This document shows, in pieces, positions 1-8,187 of a stretch of 64,000 nt of DNA. Position 1 is the stretch's first letter. Each line of letters starts with the position of its first letter. A program made the position numbers and the translations under genes. Location: positions 62,001 through 126,000 of the forward strand of contig NZ_RBZM01000001.1 in NCBI RefSeq assembly GCF_003628305.1. The letters are read 5' to 3'. The notes under the pieces are model-generated. The model made no database searches. It had not been told where the DNA came from and was given only the letters and a program-made list of their open reading frames with translations. The DNA comes from Cohnella endophytica. Its GTDB lineage: Bacteria > Bacillota > Bacilli > Paenibacillales > Paenibacillaceae.

Positions 1-1
1 C

Positions 2-409
2 AAACGGCTAACGCCGATGCAATTCGAAGTGACGCAGAACAAAGGGACGGAACCGCCATTCCGCAACGAGTTCTATAATAATACGGAGCCGGGCCTATAC
101 GTCGATATCGTCTCCGGGGCGCCCCTGTTCAGTTCCCGCGATCAATTCGACGCCGGATGCGGATGGCCGAGCTTCTCGCAGCCGCTGAACCGCGGAAGCG
201 TCCAAGAGCATCAGGACTTCTCGCACGGCATGTTTCGCATCGAGGTGAGAAGCCGGGAAGCCGACTCGCATCTCGGGCATGTATTTGACGACGGTCCGAA
301 GGCGACCGGCGGCTTGCGGTATTGCATCAATTCCGCATCGCTTCGCTTTATCCCGAAAGATAAGCTCGAAGAAGAAGGCTACGGAAACTATTTATCTGAA
401 ATCGAATAA
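2..409 (+). CDS. msrB: Methionine-R-sulfoxide reductase MsrB (5' end outside window)
   Basis: Reduces methionine-R-sulfoxide in proteins using thioredoxin. The open frame is already running at base 2 (residues [12 protein letters not shown]), and that block lies inside the MsrB domain in the family. The ATG at base 17 is therefore probably internal, and the true start is upstream. It could be a stand-alone MsrB or the C-terminal half of an MsrA-MsrB fusion. Visible motifs are [21 protein letters not shown], the HGM and ADSHLGHVF blocks, and [11 protein letters not shown] with the catalytic cysteine near the end. The two CxxC zinc-binding pairs of other MsrBs are absent, as in the Bacillus subtilis form. 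It ends 25 bases from the convergent alkA gene. Confidence 0.95.
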   Translation, partial: KRLTPMQFEVTQNKGTEPPFRNEFYNNTEPGLYVDIVSGAPLFSSRDQFDAGCGWPSFSQPLNRGSVQEHQDFSHGMFRIEVRSREADSHLGHVFDDGPKATGGLRYCINSASLRFIPKDKLEEEGYGNYLSEIE

Positions 410-434
410 GCATGCGTATGCTGAGCCGGACGTT

Positions 435-1331
435 TCAGTACAGCACGCGCCACAGATAGAACGTCGCATAGGCTTCCCAGTTCTCCCAACCAACCGCCAG
501 CTCCTTAATCCGAGCTACGGTTGGTTTTTGCTGTAGGTTCAGAACCGATTTGATCGCGTTATGCAGCCCGACGTCGTCGATCGGGAACGAAGCCGGATAT
601 CGCAAACACCTCATCAGCACGTAATTGGCGGTCCATGGGCCGATCCCGCGAATCGAGACAAGCTGCTTCTCCGCGGCTTTGAAACTTTCGGCTTCAAGCA
701 GCCTTTCTTTGCTCAGATTGCCGTCCAATAACAGCTTCGCGACTCCGATCAAATACTCCGATTTTTTCGTCGTCATTTTCAGCTCGGCGATCCGTTCCAC
801 TTCGAGCTCGGCGATATTTTGCGGCGTGGGGAACAACCACACCTCGATCTCTCCGCGTCTGACCTTACGTCCGAACGTCTCGACGAATCGCCGTTTCAGC
901 GTGTACGCGAACGCCAGGTTGATCTGTTGGCCGATGATGCCCCAACAGAGCGCCTCGAACAAATCGGGAATGCCCATAGTGCGCAGCCCGAACAAGCGCG
1001 ACGTGACGCCGCTGAGAATGGGATCATTCTTGGCCATGGCATAGAACTGCGTGAGATCGTTGTCCAGATCGAACCACTCCCGGACATAGCTCACGATCTC
1101 TTGTACCACGTTCGCGGACCATTCTTCTTCATCGAGAGAACGGATGAGCAAGTTGCCGGATTCGTCGCCGCTGACTTCGAACAGCCTCGGTTGCTCGGCT
1201 ACGGGAATCGCTTTGTAAAGCTTATCGTCGCGAATCAGATACAAGCATTCATCCGGCGATCTGGCCAGGTAATCCAAGTTCACGCCGAAATGGAATTCCT
1301 TCGGCACGGGAATTGTTATCGTTTGATTCAT
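435..1331 (-). CDS. alkA: DNA-3-methyladenine glycosylase II (AlkA-type, HhH-GPD)
   Basis: Base-excision repair glycosylase that removes alkylated purines such as 3-methyladenine. It has 298 residues. An AlkA-type N-terminal beta domain is followed by the helix-hairpin-helix GPD fold at about 120-260. The hairpin reads SIRGIGPWTANYVLMR (about 226-241), followed by FPIDDVGLHNA with the catalytic aspartate D252/D253. No Fe-S cysteine cluster is present, as expected for AlkA. The ATG start has an AAGGAGAT ribosome site 1343-1350. It is divergent from adaA, with an Ada-box match in the shared 152-base gap, which fits inclusion in the adaptive response to alkylation, as in B. subtilis. Confidence 0.93.
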   Translation of the reverse strand: MNQTITIPVPKEFHFGVNLDYLARSPDECLYLIRDDKLYKAIPVAEQPRLFEVSGDESGNLLIRSLDEEEWSANVVQEIVSYVREWFDLDNDLTQFYAMAKNDPILSGVTSRLFGLRTMGIPDLFEALCWGIIGQQINLAFAYTLKRRFVETFGRKVRRGEIEVWLFPTPQNIAELEVERIAELKMTTKKSEYLIGVAKLLLDGNLSKERLLEAESFKAAEKQLVSIRGIGPWTANYVLMRCLRYPASFPIDDVGLHNAIKSVLNLQQKPTVARIKELAVGWENWEAYATFYLWRVLY

Positions 1332-1385
1332 TCTTTTATCGATCTCCTTAACTTCGTTTCGATCCGAGTATGATTTAGTTGTACC

Positions 1386-1428
1386 ATATTAAGACGGATA
1401 GCACTTTGGTAATCTTGCGCTTTCATTT
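1386..1428 (-). promoter_or_regulatory. Ada box plus candidate -10 ahead of alkA
   Basis: Read on the minus strand, 1428-1416 is AAATGAAAGCGCA, an exact fit to the E. coli Ada-box consensus AAANNAAAGCGCA. A TAATAT hexamer (1391-1386) follows at a distance that puts the box just upstream of the -35 position, where Ada activates in E. coli. The -35 itself (GATTAC) is poor, as expected for an activator-dependent promoter. On the other strand, TATACT at 1460-1465 could serve adaA. Whether the Bacillales AdaA uses exactly this consensus is an inference. Confidence 0.6.
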
Positions 1429-1483
1429 CGAATAGCTAACATGAAACCGTTGATCGGGTTATACTTAGCGTAGAGGTGGTTCT

Positions 1484-2068
1484 ATGAACGACGAATATTG
1501 GCAAGCGATCGTCCTGTGCGACGCTTCGTATGACGGTAAGTTCTACTACGGGGTCATGACGACCGGCATCTATTGCCGACCATCCTGCAAGTCGAGAGTC
1601 CCGACGCGGGCGAACGTGAAGGTGTTCCGGAACGCGGAGCAGGCGATCGAGGAAAGCTTCCGTCCCTGCAAGCGTTGCAAGCCGGACGGAGGCAGGCTTC
1701 CCAGCGAAGAATGGGTCGCGCAAATCGCGAGCGAGATCGAAAAGCGTTATGCGGAGCCAGTGACGCTAACCTCTTTGGCCGAACAATTTCACGGCAGCCC
1801 CTATCACCTGCAAAGAACTTTCAAGCGGATCGTCGGCGTCTCGCCGACGGATTACTTAATCCGGACGAGAATCGCGAGAGCGAAAGAAATGCTGTCCGAG
1901 ACCGACATGCCGGTGATGGATGTCGCGTTCGCGGTCGGCATCGCGAACTTATCCCATTTCTCGACGCGGTTTCTCGCGCAAGTAGGAATGACGCCCACGC
2001 ATTATCGCAAGAAGCTCAAAGGCGCAATCGCGGACGACAACGGACAATCGACGGAGGAGGAATCATGA
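1484..2068 (+). CDS. adaA: AdaA: methylphosphotriester-DNA methyltransferase and transcriptional activator
   Basis: Accepts a methyl group from DNA phosphotriesters on a zinc-bound cysteine and then activates alkylation-repair genes. It has 194 residues. The N-terminal Ada zinc domain carries the four ligands Cys31, Cys35 (YCRPSC), Cys62 and Cys65 (CKRC); one of the first pair is the methyl acceptor. The C-terminal AraC domain (about 73-175) has two helix-turn-helices, the second marked by VMDVAFAVGIANLSHFS. The ATG follows AGAGGTGG at 1472-1479. The stop overlaps the ogt start (ATGA), so the two are translationally coupled, as in the B. subtilis adaA-adaB operon. Confidence 0.94.
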   Translation: MNDEYWQAIVLCDASYDGKFYYGVMTTGIYCRPSCKSRVPTRANVKVFRNAEQAIEESFRPCKRCKPDGGRLPSEEWVAQIASEIEKRYAEPVTLTSLAEQFHGSPYHLQRTFKRIVGVSPTDYLIRTRIARAKEMLSETDMPVMDVAFAVGIANLSHFSTRFLAQVGMTPTHYRKKLKGAIADDNGQSTEEES

Positions 2069-2607
2069 TGGCAGATAAGACGAAGGATAGTTCGGATAAC
2101 AGGCTATATTGGACGTTTCTAACCGGCGGGACGCGGAAGCTTGTCGTTGCGGCGACATCGGAGGGTTTAAGTTACGTCGGAGGTTGGGAAGAAGCCTTCG
2201 ACACGTTCGAAAGCTGGGCGCGCAAAAGCTTCGTCGAAGTCAGACTCATTGAGGACGAAGAAGCAATGAGGCCGTACGTAAGAGAACTGGAGCAATATTT
2301 CGCGGGGGAACGGACGGATTTCTCGATTCCGACGAGCCTGCAAGGGACGGCATTCCAGCGCGAGGTGTGGGCGGCCATGTGCAGAGTCCCATACGGTCGG
2401 ACCGCTAGTTATGCGGACATTGCCGCTAGCCTTCAGAAGCCTCAAGCCGTACGCGCGGTAGGGACGGCGATCGGCAGGAATCCCGTGCTGATCGTAGCTC
2501 CCTGCCATCGAATAATTGGGAAAAACGGAACGCTTACGGGTTACCGCGGCGGGTTGGAGATGAAGAAGCAACTATTAGGTTTGGAAAATCCAACTCATCT
2601 CGCGTAA
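2065..2607 (+). CDS. ogt: Methylated-DNA--[protein]-cysteine S-methyltransferase (Ogt/AdaB)
   Basis: Suicide repair enzyme that transfers methyl from O6-methylguanine in DNA to its own cysteine. It has 180 residues from the ATG at 2065 (a second ATG is at 2068). GGAGG at 2053-2057 and again at 2056-2060 gives acceptable spacing to either. The C-terminal DNA-binding domain shows FQREVWAAM, RTASYADIA, AVGTAIGRNP and the active-site IVAPCHRIIG followed by YRGG. A much longer upstream frame exists but overlaps adaA and lacks family similarity, so it was not used. It is the second gene of the adaA operon. Confidence 0.94.
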   Translation: MMADKTKDSSDNRLYWTFLTGGTRKLVVAATSEGLSYVGGWEEAFDTFESWARKSFVEVRLIEDEEAMRPYVRELEQYFAGERTDFSIPTSLQGTAFQREVWAAMCRVPYGRTASYADIAASLQKPQAVRAVGTAIGRNPVLIVAPCHRIIGKNGTLTGYRGGLEMKKQLLGLENPTHLA

Positions 2608-2634
2608 GCCGATCGGAATAGATTGTCGATTTTC

Positions 2635-2664
2635 TTGATTCTGGATAGGTTTTTGAGGTATACT
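2635..2664 (+). promoter_or_regulatory. Candidate sigma-A promoter of ppaC
   Basis: TTGATT (2635-2640), 18 bases, TATACT (2659-2664). It lies 36 bases upstream of the ppaC start. Confidence 0.5.
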
Positions 2665-2699
2665 TTTCTCGCCAAAATTAATAGATGAGGAGCAAGAAA

Positions 2700-3632
2700 A
2701 TGAGCAAAGTATTGATCTTCGGTCACAAAAATCCGGACACGGATACGATTTGTTCCGCGATTGCCTATGCGGATTTGAAAAGCCAGCTAGGGGAAGACGT
2801 TGAAGCCGTTCGTCTTGGCTCCGTTAGCGGAGAAACCCAATTCGCGTTGGATAAATTCGGTTTTCAAGCGCCGCGCCTCGTCGAGACGGTAGCGGGCGAA
2901 GCCAAGGGCGTCATTCTTGTCGACCATAACGAACGTCAACAAAGCGTAGCCGACATCGATCAAGTTACGGTATTGGAAGTTATCGACCACCACCGTATCG
3001 CGAACTTCGAGACAAGCGCTCCGCTATACTATCGCGCCGAGCCCGTAGGTTGCACGGCTACGATTCTTAACAAGCTGTACAAAGAAAACGGCAAGTCCGT
3101 TCCGAAGAACATTGCCGGATTGATGCTGTCCGCGATCATCTCCGATTCTCTCTTGTTCAAATCGCCGACTTGCACGGCGCAAGACGTCGCGGCTGCCCGC
3201 GAGCTTGCCGAAATCGCAGGCGTCGACGCCGATAGCTATGGTCTGGATATGCTGAAAGCGGGCGCGGACCTTAGCGACAAGACGATCGCTCAATTGATCT
3301 CCTTGGATGCCAAGGAATTCTCCATGGGCAGCGCGAAAGTCGAGATCGCCCAAGTGAACGCGGTGGACGTGAACGACGTTCTGTCCAAGCAAGCGGAACT
3401 TGAAGACGCGCTTACGAACATCATCAATGCCAAAGGTCTTGATCTGTTCCTGTTCGTCGTTACCGACATCTTGAACAACGATTCCGTCGGTCTTGCTCTC
3501 GGACGCGCTTCGGATGCCGTCGAAGCGGCTTACGGCGTGAAGCTGGAGAACAACAAAGCGGTTCTTAAAGGCGTCGTCTCCCGTAAATCGCAGATCGTTC
3601 CCATTCTTACCGACACTTTCAACAAACGCTAA
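2700..3632 (+). CDS. ppaC: Manganese-dependent inorganic pyrophosphatase (DHH family)
   Basis: Cytoplasmic family II pyrophosphatase, which hydrolyses PPi to two phosphates and pulls biosynthetic reactions forward. The start chosen is the ATG at 2700 ([15 protein letters not shown]) rather than an in-frame ATG 15 bases earlier, because GAGGAG at 2687-2692 fits it. This gives 310 residues, the normal family length. Metal ligands are visible in GHKNPDTD (H9, D13, D15), in LVDHNE and in the DHH motif [11 protein letters not shown]. The C-terminal DHHA2 domain carries the [11 protein letters not shown] substrate-binding block near the end. It is monocistronic, between its own promoter and terminator. 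Confidence 0.96.
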   Translation: MSKVLIFGHKNPDTDTICSAIAYADLKSQLGEDVEAVRLGSVSGETQFALDKFGFQAPRLVETVAGEAKGVILVDHNERQQSVADIDQVTVLEVIDHHRIANFETSAPLYYRAEPVGCTATILNKLYKENGKSVPKNIAGLMLSAIISDSLLFKSPTCTAQDVAAARELAEIAGVDADSYGLDMLKAGADLSDKTIAQLISLDAKEFSMGSAKVEIAQVNAVDVNDVLSKQAELEDALTNIINAKGLDLFLFVVTDILNNDSVGLALGRASDAVEAAYGVKLENNKAVLKGVVSRKSQIVPILTDTFNKR

Positions 3633-3644
3633 TCCATATGGACG

Positions 3645-3669
3645 GCCCGCGAACTTTGCGGGCTTTTTT
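3645..3669 (+). terminator. Rho-independent terminator after ppaC
   Basis: The stem GCCCGC (3645-3650) pairs with GCGGGC (3658-3663) across a 7-base loop, followed by six T. Confidence 0.9.
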
Positions 3670-3704
3670 GCATACATAGGCAACATGAACAGGAGGCGAA
3701 CACG

Positions 3705-4703
3705 ATGAAATTAAGCGTTCTCGACCATTCCCATGTTAACGAAGGCAGAACCGTAAAAGACGCGCTTAACGAGACCGTCGCGTTAGCCCAAGAGACGGAG
3801 AAGCTTGGCTATCGCCGATTCTGGGTATCCGAGCACCACGGCTCCCAAGCGCTGGCCTCCTCCAGTCCGGAGGTGCTGATCGCGCATATCGCGGCGCATA
3901 CGGAACGGATCCGTGTGGGTTCCGGAGGCATCATGTTGCCGCATTACAGTTCGTACAAGGTCGCAGAGAACTTTAAGCTGCTCGAAGCGTTACATCCCGG
4001 TAGGATCGACGTCGGCTTGGGACGCGCTCCAGGCGGTTTCCCGATGGCGACGAGAGCGTTGCAGGAACATAAGCGGGTGGATATCGACTTATATCCGCAA
4101 CAGGTAAGCGACCTGAACGCCTATTTGCATGACGACGATCCGGCGTCTCACCGTTTTGCCGGCTTGCGCGCTTTCCCGCAGACGGACACTATCCCCGAGC
4201 TCTGGCTGCTTGGCTCGAGCGACGGCTCGGCAAGAATTGCGGCGCAGCAGGGGACGGCTTACGCATTCGCGCAATTTTTCGGCGCGGCGGGCGACGAGCC
4301 TCTGCATCTGTATCACGCGTATTTCAAGCCGTCCGCATACGAGCCGTGGCCAAGAGCGCTCGCTGCGGTGATGGTCATCTGCAGCGAATCGGAAGAGGAA
4401 GCCCGTATGCTCGCGAAGAGTAACGAGTTGTTTTTCCTGAAGCTGCTTAGCGGTCAGGAAATGGGATTCCTCCCGTCCGTGAAGACGGCCAGCGAATATC
4501 CGTATTCGGCGATGGAAATCCAGATGATCGAGCAGATGAGGGCGCGTCGGTTTATCGGAACGCCCGGACAGGTGAAGGAAGGGCTAAGACGTTACGCCGA
4601 AAGGATGCATTTGGACGAGCTCATGATCGTGTCGCACATTCATGACTTCGATAAGCGCGTCGAATCGTACCGGTTGATTGCCGAAGCGTTCGCGAAGTCG
4701 TAA
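3705..4703 (+). CDS. Luciferase-like (LLM class) flavin-dependent oxidoreductase
   Basis: Predicted FMN-dependent monooxygenase with a bacterial-luciferase TIM barrel; the substrate is unknown. It has 332 residues. The N-terminus MKLSVLDHSHV and the blocks RFWVSEHHG, RIRVGSGGIMLPHYS and RIDVGLGRAPGG are typical of the MsnO8/YhbW-type subgroup. LWLLGSSDGSARIAAQQG is the usual mid-barrel signature. AGGAGG precedes the ATG. It is a single gene between two terminators, so context gives no hint of the substrate. Confidence 0.9.
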   Translation: MKLSVLDHSHVNEGRTVKDALNETVALAQETEKLGYRRFWVSEHHGSQALASSSPEVLIAHIAAHTERIRVGSGGIMLPHYSSYKVAENFKLLEALHPGRIDVGLGRAPGGFPMATRALQEHKRVDIDLYPQQVSDLNAYLHDDDPASHRFAGLRAFPQTDTIPELWLLGSSDGSARIAAQQGTAYAFAQFFGAAGDEPLHLYHAYFKPSAYEPWPRALAAVMVICSESEEEARMLAKSNELFFLKLLSGQEMGFLPSVKTASEYPYSAMEIQMIEQMRARRFIGTPGQVKEGLRRYAERMHLDELMIVSHIHDFDKRVESYRLIAEAFAKS

Positions 4704-4723
4704 CCAAGTCGTAACCATGAAGA

Positions 4724-4777
4724 AGACCGAAGTCCCGCCTCTCTCGAGAGGATGGAACTTCGGTCTCATTTTTATTA
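4724..4777. terminator. Bidirectional terminator between convergent genes
   Basis: AGACCGAAGT (4724-4733) pairs with ACTTCGGTCT (4757-4766), with an inner CTCTCGAGAG palindrome. A T-rich tract follows on the plus strand. Confidence 0.8.
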
Positions 4778-4782
4778 TTCGT

Positions 4783-5298
4783 TTATTTCAGGTACTTATC
4801 TCGGACGATATTCAAATGATGGATCTCATGTCCGGCAATGATATAAGCCCACGCGCGCACGGTAGACGGGTTGTCGTTCACGATGCCGCTCCGCGTCCAT
4901 GCCTCGTCGGACAACCCTTTAAGCAAAGTAAGCGTGGACCGGCGAACGGCCGCGTAATCTTCGAGCAGGTCGGCGAACGAGCAGGCGTCGAAGCTGGCTC
5001 CGCTCATAAGTTCGTCTTGATCGTAACCGCTAAGCGGCGTGCGATCGCCTCTAGCGATTCGAAGCAGCCGATAGCCCATGATCCGCTCGTTATCGGTAAT
5101 ATGTCCGAGCACTTCCTTGAGGCTCCATTTGCCCGGGGCATAACGATAGTTTCCTTGCTCTTCCGTAACGCCGGAGAGCAGCTCCGTCGTGGATTGCAGA
5201 GCTTGAGCGAGGAATTCCTGAATATTTACATCCTCCACCAGGCGGACGTAAGTGTCGAAATGCGGGTTGTATTCCTCTTGAGTAGGACGATTAGACAT
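4783..5298 (-). CDS. DinB/YfiT-like metalloprotein
   Basis: Member of the DinB four-helix-bundle superfamily, which includes thiol-transferase-like enzymes using bacillithiol or similar cofactors. The actual reaction here is unknown. It has 171 residues from the ATG at 5298 (MSNRPTQEEYNPHFDTYV), which has AGGAG about ten bases upstream; the longer frame to 5454 has no family similarity. The three metal-binding histidines are visible as GHITDNERIMGYR around residue 66 and AGHEIHHLNIV near the C-terminus. KWSLKEVLGH is a family hallmark. No operon partner is evident. Confidence 0.88.
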   Translation of the reverse strand: MSNRPTQEEYNPHFDTYVRLVEDVNIQEFLAQALQSTTELLSGVTEEQGNYRYAPGKWSLKEVLGHITDNERIMGYRLLRIARGDRTPLSGYDQDELMSGASFDACSFADLLEDYAAVRRSTLTLLKGLSDEAWTRSGIVNDNPSTVRAWAYIIAGHEIHHLNIVRDKYLK

Positions 5299-5341
5299 AA
5301 ATGAGCACACTCCTTTTCCTAAGTATATCATCGTACCCCTA

Positions 5342-5572
5342 TCATTGCAGTTCCTGCTCGTACAAGACATTGCCCGCGTTATCCAAGCCTTGGATCGATA
5401 ACCATACGTAGTTTTTCTCCGCGTCGTTCCATAGGAAGAGGAACATTCGGTCATCCGCGATCGTTTGGCGAAGTTCGGTCCCCCTCAACCGCAGCACGAC
5501 GGTCGTAATAAGCGGATCCGACACGTAACCGTAAAACTTAGCTAGCCGAATTTTTTTGTTTCTCTGATTCAT
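5342..5572 (-). pseudogene. C-terminal part of a frameshifted exported protein
   Basis: A 76-residue frame starting at an ATG that overlaps the stop of the preceding frame (ATGA at 5569-5572). Blocks LAKFYGYVSDPLI, DRMFLFLWND and GLDNAGNVLYE read like the C-terminal half of a known type of Bacillales membrane-anchored hypothetical protein whose N-terminal half is exactly what the preceding frame encodes. The simplest reading is one gene broken by a one-base loss near the GGGG at about 5576. The alternative is two translationally coupled genes, but there is only a weak ribosome site (TTGGGG) for this part. Function unknown. Confidence 0.5.
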
Positions 5573-5904
5573 TCCCCAACTATGGTCAAGGGCTTGCTCC
5601 GATCGATCTTGATTCCGCTTTCCCCGCTGCCCAACTCCCAACCGAATCCTCTTTTCACGACCAAATCCGCGGAAAACCAATCTTTATAAGTGCCTAAATA
5701 AACGATTTGATGCGAATCGAAGGGAACGGTCACTTTTTTCGCAACTTTCGATGGGCCGTAATGAAGGCTTCTTTCGGACAGCGCGTGTGTGGCGTCCGCG
5801 CTTCGGAAAGTACCGAGCGGATAGACCTCCAGCTTAAACAATAAGAACAATAATGCTACCGCGGCTACCCATTCACATAACGTTATCAAAGTTTTGCGTT
5901 TCAT
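5569..5904 (-). pseudogene. N-terminal part of a frameshifted exported protein
   Basis: 111 residues. One membrane segment (about 9-27) sits just after MKRKTLITL. It is followed by ASERSLHYGPSK-like sequence (here ALSERSLHYGPSKVAKKV), IVYLGTYKDWFSADLVVKRGF and a tail ending at a stop in the middle of what looks like a domain. The continuation appears one frame over, at 5342-5572. An AGGAGG ribosome site precedes the ATG, and the start overlaps the end of the 5901-6395 gene by four bases, so the two form an operon. The protein is predicted to face the outside, anchored at its N-terminus. Function not recognised. Confidence 0.55.
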
Positions 5905-6395
5905 CTCCGATCGTCCTCCTTTCCTAACGGAAGGGCGAGCTCGAAGTTCCGGTCGAATAATTCAAATCGAATGGTTAAACTGGAATTAATCGTGTTACCT
6001 AGACCCTCATAATGCAAAAAACCTTCGTCGCCCCATGGACTTGAATGAGCGGACGAGGAACGTTGCATCAACTCTTTTCCTTTGGAATCGAATAGTTTAA
6101 GAGCATTATTCGATAAGGACCATCCGCCGACATCGCCTTTAATGTCTTTATAATGAATAACGACTTGCGTAGGCGTAATGTACATCGTTTTCACGATTAT
6201 GGTATCTCCATCGATCTTAAACGAGCGGTCAACGTCGTAATGCGTCACTGGCCCGTCTTTTTCAAGCAGGCGAATGTATTCTTTTATCCCTTTGTCGGGC
6301 CAATATCGATCGACTGCCCACATGACGAGCATAATCCCCGCCAAGACGATAATCATTCTTCTGACTACCGTAGCGAGTTTCGTGAGTTGTCTCAA
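5901..6395 (-). CDS. Membrane-anchored extracellular protein of unknown function
   Basis: 164 residues with a TTG start (6395) and a good AGGGAGGCG site six bases away. A single N-terminal membrane helix (about 13-29) precedes an outward-facing beta-rich domain. The sequence DTIIVKTMYITPTQVVIHY resembles the small beta-sandwich domains found at the C-termini of DUF4179/DUF5643 proteins, but this is only a pattern impression. It overlaps the downstream frameshifted gene by ATGA, so the two are co-transcribed. No catalytic motif is apparent. Confidence 0.65.
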   Translation of the reverse strand: MRQLTKLATVVRRMIIVLAGIMLVMWAVDRYWPDKGIKEYIRLLEKDGPVTHYDVDRSFKIDGDTIIVKTMYITPTQVVIHYKDIKGDVGGWSLSNNALKLFDSKGKELMQRSSSAHSSPWGDEGFLHYEGLGNTINSSLTIRFELFDRNFELALPLGKEDDRR

Positions 6396-6492
6396 TGCAA
6401 CGCCTCCCTATCTACATAAATAAACGCGACAGGAAGATATTGGTTACGGTGTGTTCGTAAAAAATTAGGCCTGAACGTTCGTCCTTGTAGCC

Positions 6493-6521
6493 TTGATCGA
6501 AACGGTTACGGTCAATATGAT
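6493..6521 (+). promoter_or_regulatory. Candidate sigma-A promoter of the YfcE-like gene
   Basis: TTGATC (6493-6498), 17 bases, TATGAT (6516-6521). Confidence 0.5.
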
Positions 6522-6563
6522 GAAGGTATAACAATTAGTTGCCGAGAAACGGAGTTGATGCGG

Positions 6564-7079
6564 ATGAAAATCGTCGTCTTATCCGATACACATATGCCGA
6601 GAATGAACAAGAAGCTGCCGGAACGCCTAGTTCGCGAACTGAAGGGGGCGGACGCCATTCTCCATGCCGGAGACTGGACGAGACTGTCCGTTTATGAGGA
6701 GTTAGCCGCTTATGCGCCGACTTATGGCGTCGCGGGAAACAATGACGGGGAAGAAATCGTGCGCAAGTTCGGTTTGAACAAGCTTCTGACATTCGAAGGC
6801 TGTCGGATCGGCATCGTGCACGGACATGGCTCGGTCAAGAGAACCGGAACGGAAGCGCATGCGATCGCCGCTTTTAAGGGCGTACCCTTAGAAGCGATCG
6901 TGTACGGCCATTCGCACATTCCCGTTCTGAAGCAAGGTGCCGAGGGAAGCCCGCTTATTTTCAACCCCGGATCTCCGACCGATAAGCGAAAGCAGGCGCA
7001 ATATTCGTTCGGTATTTTCCGAATTTCGGATGGATCGATAAAAGCCCGACATGTGTTCTATGCGAATAAAAACGGATAA
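6564..7079 (+). CDS. YfcE/MJ0936-type metallophosphoesterase
   Basis: Calcineurin-like phosphodiesterase of the small YfcE family, which hydrolyses phosphodiester substrates with a two-metal centre; the cellular substrate is undefined. It has 171 residues. All metal motifs are present in order: SDTH (D8, H10), GDW, GNND, HGH and GHSH. TTG, ATG and ATG starts are crowded at 6555, 6558 and 6564. GGAG at 6551-6554 gives good spacing only to 6564, which also gives the usual N-terminus MKIVVLSDTH. Monocistronic. Confidence 0.92.
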   Translation: MKIVVLSDTHMPRMNKKLPERLVRELKGADAILHAGDWTRLSVYEELAAYAPTYGVAGNNDGEEIVRKFGLNKLLTFEGCRIGIVHGHGSVKRTGTEAHAIAAFKGVPLEAIVYGHSHIPVLKQGAEGSPLIFNPGSPTDKRKQAQYSFGIFRISDGSIKARHVFYANKNG

Positions 7080-7120
7080 GAGGCGGGTTAAGATAACGAA
7101 GCTCCCGCAACCTCCCGTTA

Positions 7121-7129
7121 TGGTATAAT
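7121..7129 (+). promoter_or_regulatory. Extended -10 promoter of the radical SAM gene
   Basis: TGGTATAAT at 7121-7129 is a consensus extended -10. No good -35 is seen, which such promoters do not need. Confidence 0.55.
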
Positions 7130-7171
7130 GAACGCATCATTATAGGGGCAATACCGATTGGAGAACCGATC

Positions 7172-8050
7172 TTGAAAACATTCAAAAAGTTTTATATCGA
7201 AATCACGAGCATCTGCAACTTGGCTTGCAGCTTCTGCCCGCCGACGAAACGCCAGGCGAATTTCATTAAAGTCGACGCCTTTACGCATACGCTAGACCAG
7301 ATTAAGGGACATGCCGACCATATTTATTTTCACGTCAAAGGCGAGCCGCTGCTGCATCCGAAGATCGACGAGTTGCTGGACCTGAGCCACGAGAGAGGTT
7401 TCAAGGTTAACTTGACGACGAACGGAACGTTGCTTCACAAAGCCGGTCCGAAGATTCTCGGCAAGCCCGCACTCCGGCAGATTAACTTCTCGTTGCACAG
7501 CTTCGACGGTCACGAAGGCTCCGTGGACAAAGAAGGATACGTATCCAGCGTCGTCGCTTTCGCTAAGGAAGCGGTCGCGACGTCCGATATCCGTATCTCG
7601 TTCCGACTATGGAATTTGACCCAGGATAACGAAACGAACGTGCAGAACGACCGCAATCGCGAAATATTGAGCAAGCTGGAGGAAGAATTCAAGCTTGATT
7701 ATAAGATCGAAGAGCATTTCGTCAGGGGTAAGGGAATCAAGCTCGCGGACCGAATCTATTTGAACCACGAGGAAGAATTCAAGTGGCCGGACCTGAAGGA
7801 AGAAGAGGACCTAAGCAAGGGCTTCTGCCACGCGCTTCGCAACCAAGCCGGCGTACTTGTCGACGGCACGGTCATTCCTTGTTGCTTGGATGGAGAGGGC
7901 GTCATTAATCTGGGGAACATCCATCAAGCGGAATTCGGCGACATTATCGAGGGAGAACGAGCGACTCGACTGTATGACGGATTCTCCCGCAGGGAAGTCG
8001 TGGAAGAGCTGTGCCGCAAATGCGGTTACCGCCAACGGTTCAATGCTTAA
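7172..8050 (+). CDS. Radical SAM protein with C-terminal cysteine cluster (SPASM-like)
   Basis: Predicted Fe-S enzyme that generates a 5'-deoxyadenosyl radical; the substrate is unknown. It has 292 residues with a TTG start and GGAG at 7159-7162. The radical SAM motif is CNLACSFC (CxxxCxxC) at about residues 14-21. FHVKGEPLLHP is the equivalent of the GGEP motif. The C-terminal part has cysteines at KGFCHAL, IPCCLDGEG and LCRKCGY, consistent with an auxiliary cluster as in SPASM/Twitch proteins. GNIHQAEFGDI is also typical. No precursor peptide or partner gene is adjacent, so a peptide-modifying role cannot be argued. Confidence 0.88.
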   Translation: MKTFKKFYIEITSICNLACSFCPPTKRQANFIKVDAFTHTLDQIKGHADHIYFHVKGEPLLHPKIDELLDLSHERGFKVNLTTNGTLLHKAGPKILGKPALRQINFSLHSFDGHEGSVDKEGYVSSVVAFAKEAVATSDIRISFRLWNLTQDNETNVQNDRNREILSKLEEEFKLDYKIEEHFVRGKGIKLADRIYLNHEEEFKWPDLKEEEDLSKGFCHALRNQAGVLVDGTVIPCCLDGEGVINLGNIHQAEFGDIIEGERATRLYDGFSRREVVEELCRKCGYRQRFNA

Positions 8051-8075
8051 GTAAACGAATCTGAGTAAAAAGCAA

Positions 8076-8141
8076 TTGAGCAAACTCGCTACAACTCGAT
8101 CCTAACTCTCTAGTTTGCTCAAAGTTCGCTCAAAGTTCGCT
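8076..8141. repeat. Inverted repeat and 11-bp tandem duplication
   Basis: TTGAGCAAACT (8076-8086) is perfectly inverted at 8112-8122 across a 25-base loop. The right arm runs into two exact tandem copies of GCTCAAAGTTC (8117-8127 and 8128-8138). There is no T tract. It lies in the 461-base gap before the M42 peptidase, which otherwise holds the palindrome array and a terminator. Confidence 0.7.
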
Positions 8142-8187
8142 TTAGCTCCAATCGACAGCTAACTTCCAACCGCTCGGCTCGCGCGTC

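Noticed and set aside
4678-5304. 208-residue plus-strand ORF
   Set aside because: It is antisense to the whole DinB-like gene, starts inside the preceding gene and crosses the terminator at 4724-4777.
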